Below, in pieces: positions 1 to 5,491 of a stretch of 7,636 nucleotides of DNA. Numbering within the stretch: the stretch's first letter is position 1; the number at the start of each line of letters is the position of its first letter. The notes under the pieces were generated by a model that saw only the letters and a program-made list of their open reading frames with translations, had not been told where the DNA came from and did not search any database. The stretch is from Blastocatellia bacterium (GTDB taxonomy: Bacteria; Acidobacteriota; Blastocatellia; Pyrinomonadales; Pyrinomonadaceae), in the NCBI GenBank assembly GCA_013695195.1, contig JACDAY010000197.1:1-7636 (forward strand), read 5' to 3'. The translations under genes and the position numbers were made by a program.

Positions 1-1139
1 TCGGAGGCGGGGCGGCGGGACTGTTTTGTGCCATCGAAGCGGGAAAACGCGGCCGGCGTTCCCTGGTGATCGAGCATAACGCACAAGTCGGGCGAAAAAT
101 CATTATCTCAGGCGGCGGCCGCTGCAATTTTACGAATATCTATACAAAACCGGAAAATTTTATCTCGGGGAATCCACATTTCTGCAAATCGCCACTCGCC
201 AGATACACGCCGCAGGATTTCGTCGAGCTTGTTAAAAAACACAAAATCGAATACTACGAAAAAACGCTTGGACAGCTTTTTTGCCGCGAAAGCTCGCGCC
301 AGATAGTCGAAATGCTGATTGCTGAATGCGAAAAAGCAAAGGTGATAGTTCAAACTGATTGCTCTGTCAAGAACCTACGAAAAAACGGGCTTTTTGAGCT
401 TGAAACAAATCGAGGAAAATTCTCGTCTGAAAGTCTTGTAATCGCGACCGGCGGGCTTTCGTTTCCAAAAATAGGCGCGACCGATTTTGGTTACAAGATC
501 GCTAAACAGTTCTCGATAAAGCGGACCGATCTCCGCCCGTCGCTGGTGGCTCTTGTTTTTTCAGGAGAAAAGAAGTACACAAAGCTCGCCGGCCTTTCCG
601 TTAATTCGGTTGTTTCGTACGGCAAACAGTCGTTTCGCGAGAATATTTTGTTTACTCATCGCGGCCTTTCCGGCCCGGCGATTCTCCAAATATCGAATTA
701 CTGGCAAAAACGCGGGGCCATTTTTATAAATTTGCTTCCCGACACTGACGCTTTGGAAAAATTGCCGGAGAGTCGCAATAGCCGGCAAAACCTCGGTAAC
801 TTTCTTGGCAAATTTCTCCCGCACCGTTTTGCCGAAGAATTTGCCGCTCGGAATTTTCCGGATAAACCTCTGAACCAATTTAGCAGCCGCGATATTGTGC
901 ATGTTTCGGGACTTCTGAATAGGTGGCCGGTTAAATTTGTTGATACAGAAGGTTATGACAAAGCCGAGGTAACATTGGGCGGCATATCGACAGGCGAGCT
1001 TTCATCGCAAACAATGGAATCAAACAAGGTTGAAGGTCTTTATTTTATCGGAGAAGTCGTTGACGTAACAGGATGGTTAGGCGGCTACAACTTTCAGTGG
1101 GCCTGGTCGTCGGCGTTCGCGGCAGGACAGAATGTATAA
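1..1139 (+). CDS. HI0933/YhiN-family FAD-dependent oxidoreductase, 5'-partial
   Basis: The reading frame is open from base 3 to a TAA at 1137-1139, giving 378 residues. The visible protein starts inside the FAD-binding Rossmann motif (GGGAAG at residues 1-6), followed about 20 residues later by the strand ending in VIEHN, whose acidic residue would contact the ribose. A GTG at 66 is internal and is not the start. Other family hallmarks are the SGGGRCNFTN stretch at about residues 35-45 and a C-terminal block at about 323-366 (LGGISTGE, TMES, GEVVDVTGWLGGYN, WAWSSA). The family (E. coli YhiN, H. influenzae HI0933) is about 400 residues long, so only a short N-terminal piece lies outside the window. 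These are cytosolic flavoproteins of poorly defined substrate, sometimes called aminoacetone oxidase-like. Family assignment is firm; the substrate is unknown. Confidence 0.93.
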   Translation, partial: GGGAAGLFCAIEAGKRGRRSLVIEHNAQVGRKIIISGGGRCNFTNIYTKPENFISGNPHFCKSPLARYTPQDFVELVKKHKIEYYEKTLGQLFCRESSRQIVEMLIAECEKAKVIVQTDCSVKNLRKNGLFELETNRGKFSSESLVIATGGLSFPKIGATDFGYKIAKQFSIKRTDLRPSLVALVFSGEKKYTKLAGLSVNSVVSYGKQSFRENILFTHRGLSGPAILQISNYWQKRGAIFINLLPDTDALEKLPESRNSRQNLGNFLGKFLPHRFAEEFAARNFPDKPLNQFSSRDIVHVSGLLNRWPVKFVDTEGYDKAEVTLGGISTGELSSQTMESNKVEGLYFIGEVVDVTGWLGGYNFQWAWSSAFAAGQNV

Positions 1140-1156
1140 TTTATTTTTAAATGAAA

Positions 1157-1188
1157 GAAGGGAAACGTCTCCCACACCGTTTCCCTTC
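1157..1188. terminator. Stem-loop after the flavoprotein gene, possible terminator
   Basis: A perfect 11-base inverted repeat (GAAGGGAAACG at 1157-1167, CGTTTCCCTTC at 1178-1188) encloses a 10-base loop, 17 bases after the stop codon. No T-run follows it on the + strand. On the - strand it is followed by a T-rich tract (the complement of 1141-1156). It could end or stabilise the flavoprotein transcript, or act as a terminator for leftward transcription, but no leftward gene is evident. The stem is certain; the function is inferred. Confidence 0.5.
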
Positions 1189-1353
1189 GCTTCGCGCCCA
1201 TTACGTGGAGTAATCGGCCACGAACTTGTCCCTTTAAAAAGCTCTAAATATATGCAAATAGAAGAAAGTGACGCAATATTTGCCCGTCCGGGGTCAAAGC
1301 TCATTTCGATAGCAAGATAAGAAAATGTCATAAACCAGAACCGATGTCAAGAA

Positions 1354-1369
1354 AAATCTTAAAAGATTT
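1354..1369. promoter_or_regulatory. Palindromic candidate operator overlapping the DoxX promoter
   Basis: AAATCTT (1354-1360) and AAGATTT (1363-1369) form a perfect 7-base inverted repeat with a 2-base centre. The right half overlaps the first three bases of the proposed -35 box (1367-1372), the usual placement for a repressor site. The regulator is unknown. The repeat is AT-rich, so chance occurrence is possible. Confidence 0.4.
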
Positions 1370-1394
1370 ACAAAATAGAGAAATTGTTTATAGT
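1367..1394 (+). promoter_or_regulatory. Sigma-70-like promoter for the DoxX gene
   Basis: TTTACA (1367-1372) and TATAGT (1389-1394) are separated by 16 bases and lie about 90 bases upstream of the DoxX start, predicting transcription from about 1400 and an 80-base leader. The leftward promoter at 4182-4209 has the same -35 hexamer and the same 16-base spacing, which lends mutual support. A second TATAAT-like hexamer (CATAAT, 1400-1405) has no matching -35. Confidence 0.5.
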
Positions 1395-1411
1395 GTGTGC
1401 ATAATGTCAGG

Positions 1412-1440
1412 TATTAACAACGGCAAAGTTAATATTTTTT
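1412..1440 (+). promoter_or_regulatory. Leader inverted repeat followed by a T-run, possible attenuator or operator
   Basis: TATTAAC (1412-1418) and GTTAATA (1428-1434) pair around a 9-base loop and are followed directly by six T (1435-1440), inside the predicted 5' leader of the DoxX gene. The arrangement resembles an intrinsic terminator, but the stem has only one G-C pair and would be weak as RNA. It may instead be a protein binding site just downstream of the transcription start. Confidence 0.35.
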
Positions 1441-1482
1441 GGGCGGTATAGGCAACACTGCGGTTTGGCCATGTTAGATTAG

Positions 1483-1992
1483 ATGAGCATTAAAGAGCTA
1501 TATTATCTGGCTGACGGGTCGATTACAGCGTGGATGGCACGATATGGCATCTTCCTGATGCGCGTCGCCCTCGGCATCGTATTCTTCTGGTTCGGCGTAC
1601 TAAAATTTTTCCCCGGCCTGAGTGTGGCGGAAGATTTGGCCAGCCGAACGATTTCCGTGATATCGTTCGGCTACGTATCGCCCTCAGTCAGCGTGCCGGT
1701 GTTGGCGGCATGGGAGTGCACTATCGGGCTAGGTTTAATTTCCGGCAAGTTTTTGCGTCTGACCTTGCTTCTTTTGTTCCTGCAAATGACGGGAACTTTT
1801 TTGCCGCTTGTTTTCTTTCCTTTAGAAACGTGGGTACAGTTTCCTTATGCGCCGTCGCTGGAAGGTCAATACATCATCAAAAACCTGGTGCTGCTCGGGG
1901 CGGGTATTGTGGTGGGAGCGACTGTTCGCGGCGGGAGCATGATTGCCGACCCTGACGCGGCTCACGAGGCAGAGATAAAGCAGGATGTCTAG
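1483..1992 (+). CDS. DoxX-like integral membrane protein
   Basis: A 169-residue protein with four hydrophobic segments at about residues 21-43, 63-88, 91-112 and 130-148. The first carries RVALGIVFFWFGVLKFFPG (residues 27-45), typical of the DoxX/DoxD and YkgB (DUF417) group, and the second has the buried acidic residue common in these families (W77-E78). The region around APSLEGQYIIKN before the last helix also fits. DoxX-type proteins sit in the inner membrane; some are linked to thiosulfate:quinone oxidoreductase or thiol redox complexes, but most are uncharacterised. The ATG at 1483 is chosen because an in-frame ATG at 1471 runs straight into a TAG at 1480-1482. The ribosome site is weak. 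It stands alone behind its own promoter, with bshB1 converging on its 3' end. No partner gene identifies a substrate. Confidence 0.8.
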   Translation: MSIKELYYLADGSITAWMARYGIFLMRVALGIVFFWFGVLKFFPGLSVAEDLASRTISVISFGYVSPSVSVPVLAAWECTIGLGLISGKFLRLTLLLLFLQMTGTFLPLVFFPLETWVQFPYAPSLEGQYIIKNLVLLGAGIVVGATVRGGSMIADPDAAHEAEIKQDV

Positions 1993-2010
1993 GCCTATAT
2001 ACATTGCGAT

Positions 2011-2742
2011 TCAGGAATACAGATTCATTGGCCGCGTCAGCAAATCAATCGGGTCTTCGATGTTTAATGCTTCGCGGACATAAAACGGCTCGCCCGCCGC
2101 GACGCCGATCAGTGAGCCGAAATAGCGCGAGCGGTTTTCCAATTCATCGAGAAATCCTTTTGCGGTCAAACGCGTTTCAGGCTCGGTCGAAATCGGATTA
2201 TAAAACTGCGAAGCGTGGGCGGCAATTGCTTCCATCTTTCCTTCAAGAAAATCGGAGATATCGACGATAAATGTCGGCGCGACGAGCCTCGAAAAAACAT
2301 TGTGTGCGACGATCGGAACATTTATCTTTTCCGCGCCGGAAGCTTCGTCATATTTTCGCATGCTCGCAAGCCGTGCCGATTCGCGGACAAGCTGGGCAAT
2401 ATGATTATGATCCGGGTGCGGATCATCGCCCTGATGCGTCAGGATGACCTTCGGCTTCAGCCGCCGCAGAACGCGAACAAGCGTTGTTCTCGATTCGTCA
2501 TCGGCAAAAACGTGCCCGTCCGGCAAGCCGAGATTCTCGCGCACGTCGAGTTTCAGTATCTTCGCGGCTTCCTCGGCCTCGAGCCCCCGGTTCTCAACCG
2601 TGCCGCGCGTGCCCATTTCTCCCCGCGTGACGTCGAGTGCTCCGGTTCGATACCCAAACTCTTTCATTTTCAAAAGCGTTCCGCCAACTGTCAATTCCAC
2701 GTCGTCCGGGTGTGCAAAAATCGCGAGAATATCTACTTGCAT
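2011..2742 (-). CDS. bshB1: Bacillithiol biosynthesis deacetylase BshB1
   Basis: A 243-residue LmbE/PIG-L-type zinc deacetylase. It would hydrolyse N-acetylglucosaminyl-malate (GlcNAc-Mal) to glucosaminyl-malate, the second step of bacillithiol synthesis in the cytosol, between BshA and BshC. The N-terminal motif AHPDDVE (residues 10-16) gives H11 and D14 as zinc ligands, with D13 as the likely catalytic residue, and HPDH at 109-112 gives the third zinc ligand, H112. RENLGLPDGHVF (68-79), the KPKVI strand and SxRKYDE after the HPDH motif match the BshB1 branch and differ from the mycothiol enzyme MshB. The ATG at 2742 is preferred over a TTG at 2766: protein homology begins there, and a GGAAT lies about 8 bases upstream. 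The gene is divergent from the hydrolase gene at 2841. bshA and bshC are not in the window. Confidence 0.9.
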   Translation of the reverse strand: MQVDILAIFAHPDDVELTVGGTLLKMKEFGYRTGALDVTRGEMGTRGTVENRGLEAEEAAKILKLDVRENLGLPDGHVFADDESRTTLVRVLRRLKPKVILTHQGDDPHPDHNHIAQLVRESARLASMRKYDEASGAEKINVPIVAHNVFSRLVAPTFIVDISDFLEGKMEAIAAHASQFYNPISTEPETRLTAKGFLDELENRSRYFGSLIGVAAGEPFYVREALNIEDPIDLLTRPMNLYS

Positions 2743-2840
2743 AATAATTCCGGATTTCAGATTCAAATTCCATATCCGGTGTTTAGTTTGTTAGAGTTTA
2801 ATTGTTAACGAGAGAAATCGGCAAATTTGGAATTTGGAAT
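2743..2840. promoter_or_regulatory. Divergent intergenic region with GGAATTTG-like repeated words
   Basis: This 98-base gap must carry start signals for both bshB1 (leftward) and the hydrolase gene (rightward). Both leaders are built of similar short words: rightward AAATTTGGAATTTGGAATA (2823-2841), leftward GGATATGGAATTTGAATC (complement of 2759-2776) followed by CTGAAATCCGGAATT. The two sides form a loose mirror-image pair, and the GGAA words probably act as weak ribosome sites. The AT-rich centre (2780-2810) is the likely promoter zone, but no hexamer pair is good enough to call. Confidence 0.4.
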
Positions 2841-3617
2841 ATGAAATTCGTAGTTCTCGGCTCGGGCACTTCGGTTCCGCATCCGAAAAGAAGCAGTTCG
2901 GCTTATTGGCTTGAAACGGCGGGCGGCTCGGTTCTGCTCGATTGCTCTGCTTCGGCAATACACCGAATGGCGCAGGAGAATCTGGATTGGGCAAATCTAG
3001 ACGCAATCTGGATCTCGCATTTTCATCTCGACCACTGTGGCGGACTTGCTCCTTTTTTGTTCGGAACCAAGCATGCTCCGAATACACAAGATCGGACCAA
3101 AACCCTGCGTATCTTTGGAGCAAAGGGATTAAAGCGCCTGCTGAAAGGTTTTGACACTGCAAATGATTACGGCCTTTTTGTCCAGCCGTTTCCACTAGAG
3201 ATCATAGAGATCATAGAGATCGAGCCGTTTGAAAAATTCGAGATCCTGCCGGACGTTGAAGCGGTCTCGATCTCGACGCCGCACACGGACGAAAGCCGCG
3301 CGATTCATCTTAGAGATACAGACGGAAAAACACTTGTATATACGGCAGATACAGGCCCGGCAGACGCCCTGGCAGCTTTGGCGCGTCGTGTCGATCTACT
3401 CGTGATGGAGTGTTCTTTCGTAAAAAACAAGCCGGTTGAAACACATCTGGAACTTGTCGAGGCGATGTATTTGATACGAAAGGCTGAGCCTAAAAAGGCC
3501 GTTCTGACACATCTTTATCCCGAATGGGACGAGATAGATTTTAATGTGGAAGTTGGGAAGTTTACTCCGGGATGTGAGGTGATAGAGGCTGTGGATGGAT
3601 TGAGAATTGAAACATAA
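2841..3617 (+). CDS. Metallo-beta-lactamase-fold hydrolase, RNase Z/arylsulfatase-like
   Basis: A 258-residue protein beginning with the RNase Z-type strand-turn MKFVVLGSGTSVPHP. It has the full two-metal ligand set: SHFHLDHCGG with H60, H62, D64 and H65; H148 in TPHTDES; D170 in YTADTGP; and H224 in LTHLYPE. The order and spacing match the beta-CASP-less RNase Z/ElaC-type superfamily, but it is shorter than tRNase Z (about 300 residues), and I see no clear glycine-rich exosite arm between about residues 75 and 115. It is therefore more safely called a hydrolase of that superfamily than tRNA 3'-endonuclease. The protein is cytosolic, with no signal peptide. The ATG at 2841 is chosen over one at 2802 because homology starts there and GGAA words lie just upstream. 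Its TAA is the first base of the long inverted repeat that follows. Confidence 0.85.
   Translation: MKFVVLGSGTSVPHPKRSSSAYWLETAGGSVLLDCSASAIHRMAQENLDWANLDAIWISHFHLDHCGGLAPFLFGTKHAPNTQDRTKTLRIFGAKGLKRLLKGFDTANDYGLFVQPFPLEIIEIIEIEPFEKFEILPDVEAVSISTPHTDESRAIHLRDTDGKTLVYTADTGPADALAALARRVDLLVMECSFVKNKPVETHLELVEAMYLIRKAEPKKAVLTHLYPEWDEIDFNVEVGKFTPGCEVIEAVDGLRIET
3196..3222 (+). repeat. In-frame 9-base tandem repeat, three units, within the hydrolase gene
   Basis: TAGAGATCA occurs twice in tandem, followed by a third unit ending in G. Read in frame, it gives the repeated residues LEI-IEI-IEI-E at about 119-128, between the predicted metal ligands H65 and H148. Copy-number change would add or remove three residues without a frameshift. 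Confidence 0.85.
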
Positions 3618-3722
3618 AAGAGCGGGGGCAAAGCCGCCCTTCCTGACTGCAATTGTTCAGCTTAATTTTATTAATTTGGTTGACTAATTGCAGTCAGGAA
3701 GGGCGGCTTGCCCCCGCTCTTT
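3617..3722. repeat. Long near-perfect inverted repeat between convergent genes (repeat family A, copy 1)
   Basis: Left arm 3617-3654 (38 bases) and right arm 3686-3722 (37 bases) are reverse complements apart from one extra A in the left arm (GGCAAAGCC against GGCAAGCC), with a 31-base AT-rich loop. The outer part is very GC-rich (AGCGGGGGC), the inner part reads CCTTCCTGACTGCAATT. It starts on the last base of the hydrolase stop codon and ends four bases before the stop codon of the leftward gene, so it occupies the whole gap. Short T-runs after the stem in both directions would allow bidirectional termination. A diverged relative lies at 5492-5635, so this is a dispersed element and not just a terminator. 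Confidence 0.9.
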
Positions 3723-3726
3723 GAAC

Positions 3727-4155
3727 TTATCCCTTAACGTTCCGCTTGGCGACCGCCATAAGCTCTTCCGGCATCCATTCCGCAAAGACTTTGTCCTCAG
3801 CTTCAGCAATTCCCTTGCTGCGGTTGCGCCATTCTTTTTCGGGATCATCCTCGCGGCCTGATTCCTTCGGATAGTTTTCGACTTGCTCCAGGCTGATAAT
3901 AATGCCGTGGGCGATCTCTTTCCAATCCTCGGTTTGAATCCCGCGAAGCACGACGGGTAGACCTGCTGTCCAGTCTTCCTGCGGAGCGATATTGTCATAT
4001 TCAGGGATCGTCAAAAGGGCGATCGACGGAAAAACCCCGCCGCCAAACTCGCTGACGATCTGCGAACTGAGTTCCTTATAAGACATATCTGCGTTTGACT
4101 GTCTGATCTCTAATGCCCGGCGGAAAATGTCGGATACGGTTGGTTGATCGCTCAT
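3727..4155 (-). CDS. Hypothetical protein, 142 aa, family not recognised
   Basis: The protein is acidic and soluble-looking, with no signal peptide or membrane segment. Residues 1-35 (from MSDQPTVSDIFRRALEIRQ) look helical, like the start of a small helix bundle. The middle includes SEFGGGVFPSIALLTIPEYDNIAP, and the C-terminal half is charged, with EDDPEKEWRNRS, and ends MAVAKRNVKG. ATG at 4155 is the best available start, but the clear Shine-Dalgarno AGGAG (complement of 4171-4175) lies 15 bases upstream, unusually far; an in-frame TTG at 4182 would put that site inside the gene. A strong promoter sits just upstream at 4182-4209. The gene is convergent with the hydrolase gene and divergent from the PepSY gene. 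I assign no function. It is likely a real gene because of its promoter, ribosome site and tidy gap to the repeat. Confidence 0.7.
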   Translation of the reverse strand: MSDQPTVSDIFRRALEIRQSNADMSYKELSSQIVSEFGGGVFPSIALLTIPEYDNIAPQEDWTAGLPVVLRGIQTEDWKEIAHGIIISLEQVENYPKESGREDDPEKEWRNRSKGIAEAEDKVFAEWMPEELMAVAKRNVKG

Positions 4156-4181
4156 TCGTTTTTCAATAATCTCCTGAAGCA

Positions 4182-4209
4182 ATTATACTTGTTGGACTTT
4201 AATTGTAAA
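4182..4209 (-). promoter_or_regulatory. Sigma-70-like promoter for the leftward hypothetical gene
   Basis: Read on the - strand, TTTACA (complement of 4204-4209) and a consensus TATAAT (complement of 4182-4187) are separated by 16 bases. Transcription would start at about 4175, giving a leader of only about 20 bases that begins close to the AGGAG at 4171-4175. The -35 box lies four bases from the ATG of the rightward PepSY gene at 4214, so the two genes' start signals are interleaved. Confidence 0.6.
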
Positions 4210-4213
4210 CTCT

Positions 4214-4717
4214 ATGCGAAAACTCATATATCAACTTCATTTAATTCTCGGCATTTTCGTGTCGATTCCCGTTTTGGCGTGGGCTTTGAGCGGATTTCTT
4301 TACGCTCTGCCAAACACGGTGGAGGGAGGCGCGGTGGAGAAGATCGATTCGGCACGAGTGAAAGTCTCGCCTGGCGAAGCGATTGTCAAAGCCCGTGAAT
4401 TGGCAGGAAAAGCTCTGCCGACGACAGCTTTGACGCTGCTGATGAAAGACGGCAGGCCGCAATATCAATCAGTCGGCGGCCTTGGTGCGGATTCTATATT
4501 TATAGATGCCGAAACGGGCGATGCCAGAATGTCTGCACAGCCGACGTGGAAAACGAGGTTTTTCCGCGAGGCTCACTTCTACTTTTTTGCCGGAAGCTGG
4601 CAGGTAACTCTGCTCCTGTTATTTTCAGGCTTGGCGGCTCTTTCGGCAATCACGGGGATTTATCTTAATATCGTTTATTGGTCGAGAAAATTTCGGCGGA
4701 GGCCTGCACGTGAGTAA
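4214..4717 (+). CDS. PepSY-domain membrane protein with two transmembrane segments
   Basis: A 167-residue inner-membrane protein. The N-terminal segment (about residues 4-32: LIYQLHLILGIFVSIPVLAW and following) has the LHxxLG pattern of PepSY-associated transmembrane proteins, including H9. Residues 45-112 form a small periplasmic domain with a PepSY-like layout: a helix (SPGEAIVKARELAG), then strands ending IFIDAETGD at 95-103. The second membrane segment (about 119-151) contains the paired REAHFYFF and ITGIYLNIVYW features typical of the family, with H121 as a possible ligand. Larger relatives are often found near TonB receptors in iron or siderophore uptake and may be electron-transfer proteins; this is a minimal version. 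No iron-uptake gene is visible nearby. The tail is basic (RKFRRRPARE), consistent with a cytosolic C-terminus. Confidence 0.8.
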   Translation: MRKLIYQLHLILGIFVSIPVLAWALSGFLYALPNTVEGGAVEKIDSARVKVSPGEAIVKARELAGKALPTTALTLLMKDGRPQYQSVGGLGADSIFIDAETGDARMSAQPTWKTRFFREAHFYFFAGSWQVTLLLLFSGLAALSAITGIYLNIVYWSRKFRRRPARE

Positions 4718-4834
4718 GGGCTTACAAAAAACCACCCGCTCACGCCGGCGGTTCTGACTTGTCAAATCGTTTCCAACTTTATTCTTGTCGAATCGCATCA
4801 AAAAGGGTAGTCTTACTTTGTCTGGAATACCCGA
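4718..4834. other. Intergenic gap with a possible repeat remnant and weak promoter
   Basis: Bases 4727-4756 carry a GC-rich partly symmetrical block (ACCACCCGC at 4731-4739, GGCGGTTCT at 4747-4755) right after the PepSY stop. It could be a decayed palindromic repeat or a poor terminator; there is no T-run. Further right, TTGTCG (4785-4790) and TAGTCT (4808-4813), 17 bases apart, make a weak promoter candidate for the next gene. Confidence 0.3.
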
Positions 4835-5416
4835 ATGAAAATTTTATTTGCTCTCATTATCCTTTCTCTCGGCTTCATACTTGTTTCCGCCCAAAACGAG
4901 CAGGCACCGGTAGTTGAAAAAGAATTTGCCTATAAGGACTGGGTTTACAAAAATGTAAAAACCGGGACCGATATGAATCTGCGTAAATTCAGTTTTGGCA
5001 AAAAGCTTGTGATGGTGGTTTATTTCGCTCCGTGGTGTCCGAATTGGAAGCATGATGCGGCTTTTGTTCAGGGCCTTTATGAGAAATACAAAGGAAACGG
5101 CTTTGATGTGATCGGCGTCGGTGAATACGATCCGGTCGACGTTATGAAAACGCATTTGGATGCTTATAAAATCACTTTTCCCGCAGTTTACGAATCCGAA
5201 TTACGCACTGACAAACAGAAAACCCTGCATTACGAATACCGCAAAGCAGCAGGCGATACACGAAATTGGGGTTCGCCCTGGTACGTCTTTCTCGAACCGG
5301 AAAAGTTGGAAAAAAGCGGCATAATTCTCTCGAAAAAGGCGAATGTCGTAAACGGCGAGCTGATAAAGGATCAGGCAGAGAGCTTTATCCGAACGAAGTT
5401 GGGGCTGGCGTTGTAG
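4835..5416 (+). CDS. Exported thioredoxin-fold protein lacking the second active-site Cys
   Basis: A 193-residue protein with a signal peptide (MKILFALIILSLGFILVSA, probable cleavage after residue 19 before Q20). The mature part has a TlpA/ResA/AhpC-type thioredoxin fold: strand KLVMVVYFAPWCPNW (57-71), strand FDVIGVGEYDP (90-100) and a probable cis-proline P148 in GSPWYVFLEPE. The expected WCxxC is WCPNW, so C68 is present but the resolving position 71 is Trp; C68 is the only cysteine in the protein. It cannot form the usual intramolecular disulfide and would have to work through a mixed disulfide, a low-molecular-weight thiol, or in a peroxiredoxin-like way. It acts outside the cytoplasm, perhaps tethered if cleavage fails. 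GGAA at 4824-4827 is a weak ribosome site seven bases from the ATG. The gene appears monocistronic. Confidence 0.82.
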   Translation: MKILFALIILSLGFILVSAQNEQAPVVEKEFAYKDWVYKNVKTGTDMNLRKFSFGKKLVMVVYFAPWCPNWKHDAAFVQGLYEKYKGNGFDVIGVGEYDPVDVMKTHLDAYKITFPAVYESELRTDKQKTLHYEYRKAAGDTRNWGSPWYVFLEPEKLEKSGIILSKKANVVNGELIKDQAESFIRTKLGLAL

Positions 5417-5491
5417 AATCCAAAACCGCTGTTGCGGAGGCGGAAACTACAGCATTTGTAAAACCATAAACCTGGTTATTATCTTCCGAAT

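Larger units (their letters stand above)
1140..1482. other. 343-base gene-free region between flavoprotein and DoxX genes
   Basis: No convincing gene was found. Short open frames on both strands here (62 codons on +, 84 on -) overlap the end of the flavoprotein gene, lack a ribosome site and encode no recognisable protein. The stretch holds a stem-loop near its left end (1157-1188), a small possible hairpin (CGTGG 1204-1208 with CCACG 1218-1222), and on the right a promoter and two palindromes upstream of the DoxX gene. Bases 1225-1350 show nothing identifiable. Confidence 0.7.

Noticed and set aside
1132..1320. 62-codon open frame on + after the flavoprotein gene
   Set aside because: It starts inside the flavoprotein gene, reads through the stem-loop, has no ribosome site and gives a protein of no recognisable character.
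1077..1331. 84-codon open frame on - overlapping the flavoprotein 3' end
   Set aside because: It is antisense to the conserved C-terminal motif of the flavoprotein and has no start signals or recognisable product.
2215..2808. Open frames on + opposite bshB1
   Set aside because: They are shadows of bshB1, whose zinc-binding motifs on the - strand identify the real coding strand.
3617..3722. Reading the long palindrome as a CRISPR unit or an RNA gene
   Set aside because: There is no regular spacer-repeat series, only one copy here and one distant diverged copy, and no cas gene or tRNA-like fold.
3684..3998. 104-codon open frame on - running into the inverted repeat
   Set aside because: It overlaps the hypothetical gene at 3727-4155 in another frame, its tail is translated repeat, and it has an unnatural Arg/Lys/Ser-rich composition.
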